Made by a program: the position numbers and the translations under genes
The notes under the pieces: generated by a model
The model's database searches: none
Seen by the model: the letters and a program-made list of their open reading frames with translations, nothing else
What the model was told of the DNA's origin: nothing
Assembly (NCBI GenBank): GCA_009733575.1
Contig: ML769383.1
Coordinates: 186,001-250,000, forward strand
Direction: 5' to 3'
From: Gymnopus androsaceus JB14
Taxonomy: Eukaryota; Basidiomycota; Agaricomycetes; Agaricales; Omphalotaceae
DNA length: 64,000 nt
In this document: piece after piece, positions 40,131 to 52,044 of the stretch
Layout of the letters: every line of letters starts with the position of its first letter
Position numbering within the stretch: position 1 is the stretch's first letter

Positions 40131-41368
40131 CTAATGGCGATGGTGACGAGAGCGTTTTTCAACGTAACCACGGTCGTGATAGTCCTCGTCCTCGTCGTCG
40201 GACCTACGGCCAGAGTCTGAGCTTGAGGAGAAAGATTCGGCAGAAGCACTGCTTCTTCGTCTGTGCTGATGCCAGTTGACTGGAGTTACTTCCAGATGGG
40301 AAGGCCCAGCTTGAGAAAGGGAAACATTATCATCGTCGCTGATTTGAGATGGATTATGAACACGGGCATGTCGCCTCATATTCGATAATACGCTGAAGGA
40401 ACGACCGCAGCCTTCCACAGGACATGTAAATGCTTTAACAGGTGGATTTGAGTATCGCAGGAAAAGCAGCATAAGTGCGAGTGCTTACGTTTCTCTCCAG
40501 TATGACTATTAAGGTGAATCTGAAACATTGCCAAGACGTATCAGACCCTGAATAGCTCGACAAAAAATGAAGCTATGTACCTTCAAACTACTGGGTCTGT
40601 TAAAGCCCTTACCACAGTAGCTGCATTCATACTTTGCGGGAGTCACGACATTGGTCGGTCGAATCTCATTCGGAGGTGACTCGCGACGGCCCCAAGAGGT
40701 GGGGGTTTGTTCTTCTTCTTCTACTCTGTTACGAGGATCCATGGAGGTAGATACACGCGGGTGAGATGAATAATCCCGATTGGAGTAAGAGCGATTATCG
40801 TGGTGTGAAGGATAACGAGTGGCAAGCGTTGCATTTGGCGAAGAATGGTTGTATGGAGGTTCTACACCCACGGAAGGATATCTATAGTTAGGCAATCGGT
40901 GGGGCTCTACTAGTAGGATAGCGGTGATCAGGATTATTGACGCTCGTAGAAGCGTACTCTGAGTGAGAGGGACGAGGTGAAGATTGGTATCCCTCACGCC
41001 CGTACGATGTGTATTGTAAAGATGGCGTAGAACTTCTAGAATATCCACCGCTCGGGGACTGTAGCGGTGGCAAAGATCTCGTTAAATGGTCGTTAAATGG
41101 TCGTTGAGAATAATCATTAGAGTGTCGAGGCTATATGCAGAAAATCAATACCAGCGAATACAACTCGAACTTGTTCACTTACATGGGCAGATGGGTAATG
41201 GGATGGAACGTCGTCCTCGTCAGTAACCCGCAGACGGTTTAGCTCACCTGGTAGGATCATGAGGGAGAGCATGGAGAGAACGTCTCAGAAATGCTCACTG
41301 CCAAACAAGTCTCGTATAGGTGGAAGGGTAGGACGATTACTTGAACTTTTACGCGACGAAGACGACAT
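40131..41368 (-). CDS. C2H2 zinc-finger transcription factor, one frame break
   Basis: Starts MSSSSRKSSSNRPTLPPIRDLFG at 41368, continues through SELNRLRVTDEDDVPSHYP and a long Ser/Tyr/Pro-rich region, then two C-terminal zinc fingers: YECSYCGKGFNRPSSLK joined by an intron to IHLNSHTGEK (C-x2-C, H-x3-H) and FTCPVEGCGRSFSVLSNMRRH (C-x4-C, H-x3-H). It ends in an acidic/His-basic tail (RRSDDEDEDYHD, KRSRHHRH). Between PDHRYPTSRA and HRLPNYRYPS the frame shifts; the GGGG at 40901-40904 (CCCC on the coding strand) seems one base too long. Finger order and intron positions are otherwise regular. Probably a nuclear regulator; targets unknown. Confidence 0.8.
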
Positions 41369-41765
41369 AATAAATTGCGGCGGATTGGACAATAAGGAAT
41401 GACGAACAAGTGGGATATGAGCAGATAGGTTCGACACGGGCATATATACCCCAGACGAAAGCAGCGCTCAGTACAGTGCACGCAACCAATAAACCATGAC
41501 TGAAGTGCTTGTTCGAACAAGTACATAGCCCTCTACCGTGGGTAATGGGAACGAACGTACTGCACCGTCGCCAGAGATATTGATCGACGTTGATGTGAGG
41601 AGAGTTGGTCGACAAAGTAGAGCTTCGTCGAGTTGTAGAATAGTCGAGATGATCCGTTAATGAGGAACACTGGGCGGTTTCGTCGGCGCATGTTTTAACA
41701 TGTTTCAACATGTAGGATGTGCATTGAATATTGACGAAAAACACAATATGTATATCCCAAGGAGA
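41369..41765. promoter_or_regulatory. Upstream region of the C2H2 gene (397 bp)
   Basis: It lies between the C2H2 start and the BolA stop, both genes on the minus strand. It contains two adjacent 10-bp dyads, TGTTTTAACA and TGTTTCAACA, at 41691-41710, each with TGTT/AACA arms. They could be protein-binding sites. No coding signal. Confidence 0.35.
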
Positions 41766-42368
41766 TCAAGCAGATGCTGTGTGAGCTTCCGTTTTAGCTT
41801 CAGCTTCATGTTTGGTCCTAGTTTTCAGTGAAAGAGAATGCAGTCCTTGATTCAACTCTTCTGAGAGTGTGGAATAGATCAGTCGGTGCCGCTGCATCGT
41901 TGTCTGGAGCAGAAAAAATGAGTCATTCAAGCAACGGTTTGGCAAAGATGAAAATCTGACCTTTCCTTCAAATTTATCCGAGACGATTTCCAACGAGAAG
42001 TCTGAAAGTCCGTTAAACGAAGGAACTATACGTATAAGATTGGCACAGACGGGTCTCTCCGCTTCCTCCACCTTGAGCTCGCATGGGCGCATGGTTTCGA
42101 TGCAAGTAAGAGTCATTGGATATGACCAGTGTAGTTGGTTGAAAAGAGGATACCAACTGTAGAATGATGGTTAATTCCAGTGTTGAAAGGAGCAGCTGGT
42201 GATTACTTTTGACCGTATTGCCGTTTCCACTGGACCTGGTAAAGAAGATGAAGTTGTAGCCATAGAGATGCTCTTTACTGCGGGACGTATACAGGATTTG
42301 TAGCTCAAACCCAACATCGGTTGTGGACGCCTGTGTAAGAGAGCGCTGTACAGCCTCATCATCGCCAC
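41766..42368 (-). CDS. BolA-family protein, probably mitochondrial
   Basis: BolA proteins partner monothiol glutaredoxins in iron-sulfur cluster trafficking; the mitochondrial ones help lipoate-dependent and complex II targets. From ATG 42368 the first 35 residues (MAMMRLYSALLHRRPQPM..) are rich in Arg and hydroxyl residues without acidic ones, a classic presequence. A second in-frame ATG (42263, MATTSSSLPGPVETAIRSK) begins the BolA domain and could give a cytosolic form. The domain continues over four exons: FQPTTLVISNDSYLHRNHAP, GGGSGET joined to HFSLEIVSDKFEGK, then TTMQRHRLIYSTLSEEL with the invariant His of the RHRLIY motif. A polar tail follows (KTRTKHEAEAKTEAH). Splice phases are all consistent. 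Confidence 0.9.
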
Positions 42369-43098
42369 CCAAGCCTATCGAGGATCGATCTACTCCGACA
42401 CTCAAAGCAATGAATAACCGCAGTGTAACCCGCGAACTACGTCTAAAGTAAGTAGCACTGAAATATATTCTAACAACCAAGTAAAAATCGAGTACTTTGC
42501 TCCCAAAATCTCCCAACACTATCAGCTGCACGAAATTCATCTCTCTATCATTCATGGGACATCACCGTAACACGCACTGCTTAGTCTGCAGACTCGTTCA
42601 CAGTGACGACTTGAACAAGTAGGGATGGCACTCAAATCACGTCTGCCAAGTTCCCATAGTAATCTTGAAGACAAAGGATGAGTTCAGCACGTACGTTGCT
42701 GATGACTGATGACAATGAGTTAACGAGTTTAATCGATGCGAACGCGCAAGTTGGGTGATTTAACGTCGGGCAACAGAATTCAAACAAGGCCGGGTTCTTT
42801 CAGCCATGATGCATAATGAAGCCCCGGAGTAACTCATTGGACAGGATTCGCCAAGAGATCACTGCAGGCAATATCTTGACTTCACGATCACGGATGGTAG
42901 TTTTGGAGGCTGGCTATGCCGCTGTATGGAACAGATCATTGGATTTTACTTACATGGTGAAGTACGCTTTTGATAAGCAACAAGGCTGATGAGTTTTCGT
43001 CGGCAGGGACGTTGGTAAGAGAAGAGTGACAGTGACGCAAACTGAAGGGTGACCCACATGATCGTGACTCGATTCTTTCTTTCTTCCTCACCATCACC
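42369..43098. other. Divergent intergenic region (730 bp)
   Basis: It lies between BolA (minus) and the gene at 43099 (plus). No conserved open frame or repeat seen. Confidence 0.4.
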
Positions 43099-44663
43099 AT
43101 GACCTCTTACAACTCTCAGAGTCATGAGGTTCCTATGAATTTGTATCAACGAGGTATAATAGACTCGTGTTTTGAAGAATCACAGTACGACGAGGGGATT
43201 GCGCTCATCAGTCAACTTAAATCTCCCCAAGTGAGACCTGCCGCGTAGGTGGATCTAAATGCTTACAATTCTTTCACTAAACCGCGTCTTCTCCAAGGTC
43301 GCACCTACGAGAACTGCTATACATTGCTCTCTATCCACCTGAGAAGAAACAGGCGGCTATTGATACCTCCTTTTCCCCAAGTAAAATCGGCAAACAACAA
43401 AAGTTTCTGGCATTCACTTCCACGACTGCAGCATCAGCATGCTCTCTTTTGGTCTATTTTGCGATCACTAACCATCCGGACGGAGTCGCTCAAGCATTAC
43501 CCTGTTATGATCGCTCTAATATTGATAATAAAGGCGACAATTTCGACTCGTTAATCGCCAAAGAATCTCACTGCATATCAACGGCAAAAAATTGCTGGAC
43601 TATCCTCGAAAGAGGCTTCATACGTCGTACCATGGCAGCCTCGAGTCCGAGCAAAAAAGGACCGCGGCGAACAAACATTTATATGGACGATGATGACGAC
43701 TTGGAGGACACATCTGGTGTAGTTGCCGAGCATGCTTGGCCCGTACTTGACTTTCTTCTTCTCCTCTTTGAGCACGACGAACGCAGATTAGAGGCTGCCG
43801 AGACGCGTAAGCCAATTTATCATCCATTTCGAGGAGAAGGGTTAACACTCCACTTTAGTACGCTACTCTTCGCTCCTTCTAAATCAGATTCCTGCCCCTC
43901 GCGGTGGAAACGGTGCTCGATGGGAGGCAGACGCACCTCTCTCGATCGTTCTCTATGCTCTTACCCAGGATGGAAATGAACAACGCCAGATGATGGGCGC
44001 AAGGTTAATGCACCTGGTAAGAGTGTTCCCGGTTTTATCTAAATAAAATACATTCTAATCCAACCCCAGTTAGTGAATCTCTGTTCCACAAACCTTTTCG
44101 ACTTCACCATGTTCTTAAACTCAGTCTTCAACCGGGTGTACATGTCGGCCCCAAGAGAGTTCCTAACATTGCTTGCCTCCCTACCCCCGACTATCCCAGT
44201 TTTGAAATTCAGAACTGCCTTTCTTCACAAATTTATCAGCAGTAGTGCCAAAAGCTCTGTCGAACATTCTCCTTCACGTCCTAAACCATACGCTCGTGCG
44301 AGGCCGATCCGCCGCGCGCGTGGCGAGCCAAAACACGAAGAGCCTACCAAAACCCAACCAACCTCCATACTCAGTCAGATAACTTTATCTCCGTATACCG
44401 AAATTCGTCGATCTATGGAAGAACTGCAGCCATCAAATGAAAAAGTTTCATATTCGTGGATTCGATTTCAGCTCCTACTCTCGTTTGCGCTCTACCAAAT
44501 GCAATTACCCATTGAAGCGCGGGACCAAGAGTGGCAGAGTCTGCTACGGAGTGGACAATTTTCCCAGCAGTTGGAAAAACTGATTCCCCAATCTGAGGAT
44601 CCGGAAACAGCAGGGTATCGGGATATTTTGGAGGGTGCTATGTTGCCCGCTTTGAACGTTTGA
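43099..44663 (+). CDS. Conserved hypothetical protein, helical, about 470 residues
   Basis: Starts MTSYNSQSHEVPMNLYQRG. Exon 1 extends to QLKSPQVRPAA, where a GTAGGT donor joins it in phase to SHLRELLYIALYPPEKKQA. Downstream are Leu-rich helical blocks (FLAFTSTTAASACSLLVYFA, AWPVLDFLLLLFEHDERRL, APLSIVLYALTQDG, LLTLLASLPP-like segments, FLHKFISSS), separated by a basic disordered linker (RPKPYARARPIRRARGEPK). The C-terminus is again helical (YSWIRFQLLLSFALYQMQLP) and ends GAMLPALNV. Three introns are clean and the whole frame is intact. I do not recognise a domain. The alternating helices could be a HEAT/ARM-like scaffold, but that is inference only. Confidence 0.6.
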
Positions 44664-44823
44664 TTTTCCTATTCATGTTTTCTTGTCCATTCTTGCTCTT
44701 GGACCTGGTAATCCTAATAAAAGACCCAGCCCAAACCCAAAACCCCTCCTCCACTGACGTCTCTCATATACATACAGTACAAATCCTTGCATTGTAAAAT
44801 ACGTACCCTACCTATAAATATCA

Positions 44824-47802
44824 TTATTCTGATTCATTGTCCATTTCTGCATAGTCGCCTCCGCTATCGTTGCTAATATCGATTAACTCGTCCCCATCAT
44901 CTTCCTTTGACTTTCCTTGCTGACTCCTCCACATATTAGCCAAAAACGATGCATCACTAGCTTGAGTGATGGATTTATCGTCTCGCAATCTCACAAAACG
45001 AGGGAATCGCAAACTCAGTCCCTTTGAAGAGGATGTCAGATGTTGTGCGGCAATGGATACCGGGCTTAGAGTGACGCTAGACGTATTAAATCACGTTAAG
45101 CAGCATGGTAAGGATTCGGAAATGTTACTTTAAACTCACTCTGCTCCCCGAATCTCCCAAACTTCCTGCGGTTTGAAATAAACGTCTGGCTTGAAGCCTG
45201 CGCCTTGGCTGAGACATTGAGTATGGAAAACTGAAAGGGACGCACGAACCTCCAACTTCACAATGCCAAAGACGGCTCTTGGAGCAATTAGTTGCATCGT
45301 CCAGTGAATAACGCTCGCTTAACGTCTGTTCAGTGTTAAGAATCGGAAGTTTGAAAGCGCTTAGAAGTTAGAATCATGTACTTAGCAACCACCATAAGAC
45401 ATACCTTATAGAAAGCGTCGGTGAATCCTAAAAGAGGTAAATGAAAGCGATAGACAGCTAGGAACAATGATTTACCAGACATGCACTTGCAAACGGCTAC
45501 AGGGTAACCTCGGCTTGGGTCCCATATTCCTAGAAGGACTGGGCTCCACCAATTGACCTTGCGACCGTTCCCATACCAGGCCCCAATAGGAATTAGGTCG
45601 AGAGAGTCGCCTAAACCCGAGACATAGTCCTTCTTCAACTTCATCCAAGAAAACGTCCGTTTATCCGCGTCGTATACTGCTGACAATAGCTTCCTTTTGC
45701 GTTCTGCATTTTCACTGTCCCGGACCTCATCATCGAGTAGCTGTTAATTGATGGATATTAATATTGAGTTTCATATTTAAGTGCTCACAGGCACCCCACA
45801 GGCACCTACCTTGAGCATTAAGCCCTCTTGATGACGACTAACCACTGATTCCCAAAAGTTCTGTAGTGGAACCTGGCCCTCCTCCGAGTCGCAGCTCTCG
45901 ACGTGCTGAAAACGAGCGACAAGTTTATTTTCAGGAATGAATGCAGGGAATCGAGTGCGAAGTAAATTCCTTCGAGCCCGAAACGGGCGCTCTAAAAGAA
46001 CCTATATGCAACAGTAAGGTTCTGTAATATACACGTTCATGGAAATACTTACATTTCCGTCAAGATAAATCAGATCAAAAGCGAAAACCGCAACTGGTAT
46101 CTCCACTTCCTGCAAGCTCACATCTTTCCGAGCACGACCTGACAAGGCCTGAAACGACTTCAAAGATCCAGTCGCACAATCAATAGCAACGACTTCAGAG
46201 TCTATGATGAGCGATTGAGTATCTTGATGTTGTTTGAAAAGGGCTTGCATCAAGGCTGCAACATCCGGATACTAGATTCTCGGCGGTTAGCGGATTATCT
46301 CCAAGAGATGGCAGAAGATACCTTGGAGGTCATATCTTCTAGGTGCCGAGAGAATACACCCGTATAAATACGCCCATCCGACTGCCGTGACGCATGAATT
46401 TGAGCTCTCTGACCATCATATTTCAGTTCGGCGGCAAAGGGCATGTCATTCAATCGCTCAAAGACTTCGTCAAAAGATCGAATTGGAGACCCCAACGCTG
46501 GATATACGGGAATGCCTAATTCCTCATCGTTTGGTGTGGTTTGCGAGGGACAAAGGAGGCGAGGGACTTACCGACAGTTAGTGGAACTCTTTCGGGGAGA
46601 TCGTCTAGGCCACCCTCTAGTAAAGCATCGACAATGTGATCATAGTCAGGATGCTGAACAAAAACTTTCCGAAGCAGGTGCTCGGCCAAGCGGAATTTAG
46701 CAAGCAACTCATCCCGTGCAATCTCCGTAGTCGGTTTTTTCTTTCTAGATCCGGTAGCTATGGGTTGTATAGATGATAAAAGGTCGGGAGATGCATATAG
46801 AGAAGACTCCTTGTGTGCTGGAGTTAGGGGCGTTAGGACAAAACCCCTTGCCAAAGCCGTCAACAAAGACGTCCTGACTGCACCCACTCGCAGGTTCTGG
46901 GACAAGGTGCGGACTAGAAATCGAATTTCCTCTCCCTTGGCAGACACTAGAAGCTTCTCAATGATTTTCTGTTTCTCCTTGGTAGCTCCTTGACCTTTGC
47001 ATGTAGCTATCTTTAGTAAGGATTTGTACACGGATGTGACAAGTAGAGGCGGATGCGGAAGCAAGGTACGAGTGTTTGACTTCGCGATGAAAGCAACATC
47101 ACCAGGATCGCCGCTGGAGCTATACAGCTTCTTCAGCGAAGCAGAAGATAAACCAGACACTTGTTGAATTGCGTGCGAAATTATTGAAGGGCCTATGTTG
47201 AGCTCTAGTACAGAGTAAGGAGGAGAAAGGGTGTTGGAAAGGAGGTAGAGCGATGGAAGAAGCGACTGAGGATGGTGTACGATAACAGTGCGAAAATAAT
47301 TCGTCAACGTATCGAGGATAGCAATCCGTGAACGAGTTCCGCTGACTGTCGATAATGCATGAGCAAGGAAAGAATAAAGTATGCCGTTTGAATGGGGGAC
47401 ATAGGCAGTTTGGGGATCAAACGAAATTGGATCAACTGCCAGAGATGTGTACTGAGGGGCACTCGTCTCGCCAGGCTCATGTTGGGTCTGAATGAACGTG
47501 ATAGGGTGCAATTGTAAGCTTGCAGTTTGGGATAATGAAGCACTGCTTTGATTAGTAGAAAGTTCATTATCAAGAGAATCTACATCAATGATTTCCGGAT
47601 CCTTTGGGACTCTCTTTTTGGGAGAATCTGAATCAATGAGCAACCTGTATCGAACTATAGTACTTATTCGAACCTCACCTGGTTTGACCTTACTAGGACT
47701 GGCATGGCCAAAGAACGAGTCTAGACGAGACTGACCCTCATTCTTCCTGCGTTTCGATTTGGCAGAAGAAGCTGAGTTGAGTGGGCGTTTGGAGGATGAC
47801 AT
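44824..47802 (-). CDS. DNA ligase I (ATP-dependent, Cdc9/LIG1 type)
   Basis: Joins Okazaki fragments and repair nicks. From ATG 47802 (MSSSKRPLNSASSAKSKRRK) a basic nuclear signal is followed by a PCNA-interaction box QSRLDSFF. Then comes the DNA-binding domain (RFLVRTLSQNLRVGAVRTSLL, AHKESSLYASPDLL). The adenylation domain has the catalytic lysine in motif I, AELKYDGQRAQIH, then DSEVVAIDCATG and AFDLIYLDGN. The OB-domain has EGLMLK, WMKLKKDYVSGLGDSLDL, GFKPDVYFKPQEVWEI and LRFPRFVRLRDDKSI, and the tail is acidic (DDGDELIDISNDSG). No frame break. An in-frame upstream ATG at 47916 would add 38 residues. Yeast CDC9 uses such a start for mitochondria, but this extension contains acidic residues and is not a convincing presequence. 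Confidence 0.95.
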
Positions 47803-48504
47803 GATGTCAGAACGCAAGAGACAGACGGAGGTTAATTTCTCTCCGTTTCCGAACGCCACAACGCCGAAATTTTCGAGTCCGATGCATATAAGAGGTTGCG
47901 CTGAAGCCTCTTCCAAGCAACTTCCAAAAATGCCTGTATCAAGATATTCTGTTACTCCGAGTTATTCAGAATTTCAGAATACATACACACTTGGAACAGG
48001 TACGGTTACGGTGTGGTACGGCCCTCGTACATATACTTACATACTTGGCAATTTGGGGTTGACTGACAGAACTTAGCTGAGACTTCTATGAGGGATTGGT
48101 CAAATCTAGACATGCTCGTAACCTGTTGCTATGTTAAGGGTGATCGTAATTTACTGAAGAGCGAGAGCTAAACTGGTTGTAGGCGACGTACATGACCTCT
48201 ACATTCAATGGATAGTTAGGATTTGATCTTAGATTATGCGCCTGCTCAATTTATATCGCGCTTACCTTTTATCGATTGTCGCCTGAAGCTCAAAAAGTTC
48301 TGTCATTCGGCTGCGGACATATCAAGACGCTAACTTGCTTTAGAATCTCAAGATGGATGCCCGACTGGTGCGTGAGATCTTAAAGGATCTATTTTATCAA
48401 GGCGTCCGTCCGAAGTCAGGCACACTGGATCCTCTTAAATATGAACTTTTTCGACTTTGGTTTGGCGCATTTCACCCTAGCTCTTTCTGGCACCAGCCCC
48501 AGTT
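47803..48504. other. Divergent intergenic region (about 700 bp)
   Basis: It lies between DNA ligase (minus) and the C2H2 gene (plus). The ligase frame remains open upstream to 47916. A repeated GGTACGGTTACGGTGTGGTACG stretch lies near 48000. No other gene seen. Confidence 0.4.
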
Positions 48505-49364
48505 ATGAACCCAAGCAAGGTAAATGATTGATGTTCTGTCTGAGAGCCCATGGCCGTTCATTCAACGTACTTGCAGAGCCAGTATCCCTCGTCTAACCAC
48601 TGGAATGGTCAGCAACATCGTTCGAGCTCGGGAAACTACGTCAATTCCTCCTCTTCCTCCTACGACCCCGCAGCCCAGCATTATAGTACCGGGGACCCTA
48701 ATGCGCCTTATGCGCCCAATTATTACATGGCCAGCAACGAGACATATCTACCGGGAGGCACATCGTCGTCCTCTTCGGTAAATACTCATCACCACCGCTA
48801 TTCTCAGTCGATTGCGACAGGGCTTCCAATTCACGCACCCCAGCAATCCCAGCATTATCCTTCTCATTCTCATTCTCATCACTCGCCGACCAGTCCAACC
48901 GCCCACACGCATGGGCACTCTCATAACCATTCGGTGTCCCATCCATACGAGCAGCCGTATGTGCAGTCCAGTTCGTATCCGAGCCAAGGTCGCGCGCGGT
49001 CGCATTCACACTCGCAGATGTCCCCATACGAGTCTGCCATGCCGCCACAATCCCACTATCCTCCCCAAGTGCCACTGTCTCCCTCGACGAGCATGACCCA
49101 TTACGCGGCATCGCCATCTCGTCCATTTGCTTGTGATCTGTGCTCTTTGTCGTTCAATCGCCAGCACGATTTGAAGCGTCATCGAGAAACTCATACTGGA
49201 GAGAAGCCTTACCTCTGCAACGGAGGATGCGGGAAGACATTTACTAGGAAAGACGCGTTGAAGCGTCACCAGGTTCGTCACTGTTCCGTCCAGCGTGGTA
49301 TTGATGCTTACAACTTTCGCAGCTTGTCAAGGGATGCGGCAAGGTCGACGAGACCTGGTCTTGA
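48505..49364 (+). CDS. C2H2/C2HC zinc-finger transcription factor
   Basis: The best start is ATG 48505 (MNPSK). An intron at 48520-48576 leads to SQYPSSNHWNGQQHRSSS; alternatively ATG 48550 opens the same frame. The first 190 residues are Ser/Tyr/Pro-rich with a His-Ser repeat (HSHSHHSPTSPTAHTHGHSH), which may bind metal or be disordered. Two fingers end the protein: FACDLCSLSFNRQHDLKRH (C-x2-C, then H-x3-H in RHRETH) and YLCNGGCGKTFTRKDALKRH. An intron at 49273-49322 joins this to QLVKGCGKVDETWS, giving Cys as the last ligand. Reading through the intron would add an unrelated tail. The finger pair with THTGEKPYLC linker resembles fungal Crz1-like and related regulators; the specific orthologue is uncertain. 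Confidence 0.85.
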
Positions 49365-49501
49365 AATAGGTTCAGCAAGCAACCAAGCCATATTTTTGTG
49401 ACATATTCCTATCATATTGTACATACTAGTTTTGAGACGGTTAGTAATTTCGTAAGGGGAGAACGGTGCTTAACTCACATGTAACATACAATTCGCCGCC
49501 A

Positions 49502-50205
49502 TTATTCAATCGTCAACTCCATAATCCACGCATCGTGAGGGACTATTTTTTTGTAATAATTTTCGTGAATGCCTACTTCTTTGAAACCGTGTTTCTCATA
49601 GAACCGTTTCCCCTCTGTATTGGAAGTTTGTACATGAAGATAAATCTTGTTAATCTTGGGTTTGGTATGTGATGTAGCAGCATCGATGATTAGTTGGAGG
49701 GATTGGGAGCCAAGTCCTCTTGAACGATATGGCTTTGTTGAGAAGGTACGCTCAGTTGTCATATAAAGGGCCATAGCAAGGGGGTTCACATACAGCCAAT
49801 ACGCCCATGGTCATCAGGTATAACCGTGTTTCATTGTCCTTGGTCTCGATTCGACAACATATCGTTCCAACTGCACGAAATCCAATGAATTTACCGCCAT
49901 TTCGTAACTCGGCCACTGAAAACTGACCGGGAATATCGTTATAATACGCTATTGCTGGAATTAATTGCTGCAACGCGTTCAAGCCATAATTCACGTACCA
50001 AGCTTGCAGAAATCTTCAACTTCTGGCTTCAAAGCGTCTGTATAAAACCGATCGGAATAAGATATGGGAAATAAAACAAAATTGAGTTTCTTGAGCTACG
50101 AATGCATGATTAAAATTGGGTAAAGATAGTCTTTTCAAGTATCCTCACTGTGCCCAGGTTATGAGGAGTGAGAGATGCAAAGGAAATTCGGGAGTTGGTC
50201 GTCAT
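49502..50205 (-). CDS. NAA50: N-alpha-acetyltransferase NAA50 (GNAT family)
   Basis: Acetylates N-terminal Met of proteins co-translationally, usually bound to the NatA complex, and is important for sister-chromatid cohesion in animals. Starts MTTNSRISFASLTPHNLGTVR. After an intron it reads KLNFVLFPISYSDRFYTDA (typical NAA50 entry helix and LFP), then AIAYYNDIPV joined to GTICCRIETKDNE, then LYLMTMGVLA joined to PYRSRGLGSQSL, where RSRGLG is the acetyl-CoA R-x-x-G-x-G motif. It continues with IYLHVQTSNTEGKRFYEKHG and ends IHENYYKKIVPHDAWIM, with the family's NYY(K) substrate residues. Four introns, all in phase. Length about 170 residues, as expected. Confidence 0.93.
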
Positions 50206-52044
50206 CGCGTAGAAGAAGAAGGAAGCGTGTGTTCCACGTGCATCTGCTTTAGCGCTATCCCCTCCTAGTACTGGCCGTCGTGATCGTCAACGTTTGCTTC
50301 GAGAGCACTGTCACTGTTCGTAGTATCCTCCTATTATTCCGTCAATGCTCCTAGAAAGCGAATCCATTGTCACTGTGCTCATTCCGTTCAAGTCGCTGTT
50401 ATCTTCACTAGCTTCACTAAATCGTCTTAGATTGACCGGGAACCGCTGGAACGCGTCTGAATCTCTGCTGGAGATGATTGAACTCTCTGACACTCCCTAA
50501 TACGCTGTCGAGCTACCATATGTCAAGATCTTTTTACTCAAAGATGAGCGCTTAGATTAATTCGGAGTTTCACCTAGAGTACATGCCCTGGTCTTAAGCT
50601 TGTCAACAGTCACCGTGACTATTATCGCTCTCCAATTGCTGCTGGACTTGTATTGGAACACCTTCCGTGTTGATCTTGAGACCCCCGCTCTAGCGTGCCA
50701 TATGGTATGATGTCTCTTTGACTGAGAAGCTAGTTCAAGCTTGCTACTCCCTTCCCAACCAACGACCCAACGTGAATTAGATAGCGTCATGAGTTGATGA
50801 TCGCTATTATTCCGTTTGGTGAAATTAAGATGCGCAATTACCGATGATACGCATCTTTTTTGAATGGTTTTTAGTACAGACAGGCCTGTACAATATCTCC
50901 CTGAGATTGCTGCCCGTCGGCATTCCAGTGAAAAAAAACGCCGTTTTGGGACCCGACTTTACTTTAGGTCCGACACCTAGTAGCTTGAAACGAATTCGAA
51001 TTATCCTGGTCCAAAGCCATCTGCTGGAATGTCGGTCGCGCCTACTGCGTTTGGAGACTACCTGGCGATCTTGGATCCTGATCTCGGGAAAGCTGGGAGG
51101 AGAAATATAGCGTACGTTCTTTTTTCCTTATTACCGTCTGCACGGCGACCCATGGCCTAGTTAGAAGTATAGGGGTACGTACATCATGTGTACATATCCG
51201 ATGCACACATATCCATCTTTTTCACCAAGTTTTTGTTCGTGTCAAGACTTGATTCGCAAGAACGGACTAGCGTCGATACCAAGACCGTTTCGGACGTGCA
51301 ATCTGTGTCGAAATTTTGAAACTTGATGGTCGACAGGGTAAGGAAATTGTAGCTGACAAGACACTTGACGGACAAGCTCATAGCTAACATAACCATCATA
51401 GCGCATCTTGGGATGTTCCTCTTCGACATGACCCCCATCTCATGGTTATCTGGATTTAGATTCTATACTCCAAAAAGTATGGCGACCCCAACGGAGTTCC
51501 TAGAGTAATTATCTTCCAGTAAACAAGATGTACGTGTATTCAACGAAAGCACCAATTACCTACCCAGAGCTTGTCCTCCCATCCACTGCCGGGATTCCTT
51601 CTTTCAGGGGCTCCGGAATGGGTGGAAAGCGAATAAGTACGCGAACCAGTTGAATGGAATTTTCATCATAATTCAGTCACGATTAGGAAACGGACCTTGA
51701 CCAGTATAATTTATATCCCATCCAATCCTATCCTTAGGCTTATGGATGACCAGAGCATATAATAGTAGTACATACATCTCTCCAGTAGATTAAGTATGCG
51801 AGATCCGAAAGCGAACATGGATGAATAGATGTCCTAATGCGTACGGTATGAGGCTTGAGCGGAATACAGTCCAGAATGCGAGTGAGAGATATTGAACAGA
51901 AATGCGATACAAAGCAATAGCACATAGCGAGATGATAGCACAATCGACAGCAGAGGAAGCGAGTAGTACAGGTTGAGGTGTTACTCCACAAGCAATTGAA
52001 TTCAGCGTTTCGTTTGGAACAAAAAAATGAAACGCCTACCACAT
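50206..52044. other. Long intergenic region (1.8 kb), no supported gene
   Basis: Several short open frames exist. The most coding-like is at 50311-50493 on the minus strand (SSRDSDAFQRFPVNLRRFSE, ending IDGIIGGYYEQ), which could be a last exon, but I found no convincing upstream exons. The remainder sh ows nothing recognisable. Confidence 0.35.

Noticed and set aside
50311..50493. 60-codon minus-strand frame ending IDGIIGGYYEQ as a gene
   Set aside because: It looks like a possible last exon, but no upstream exons with consistent phase could be found.
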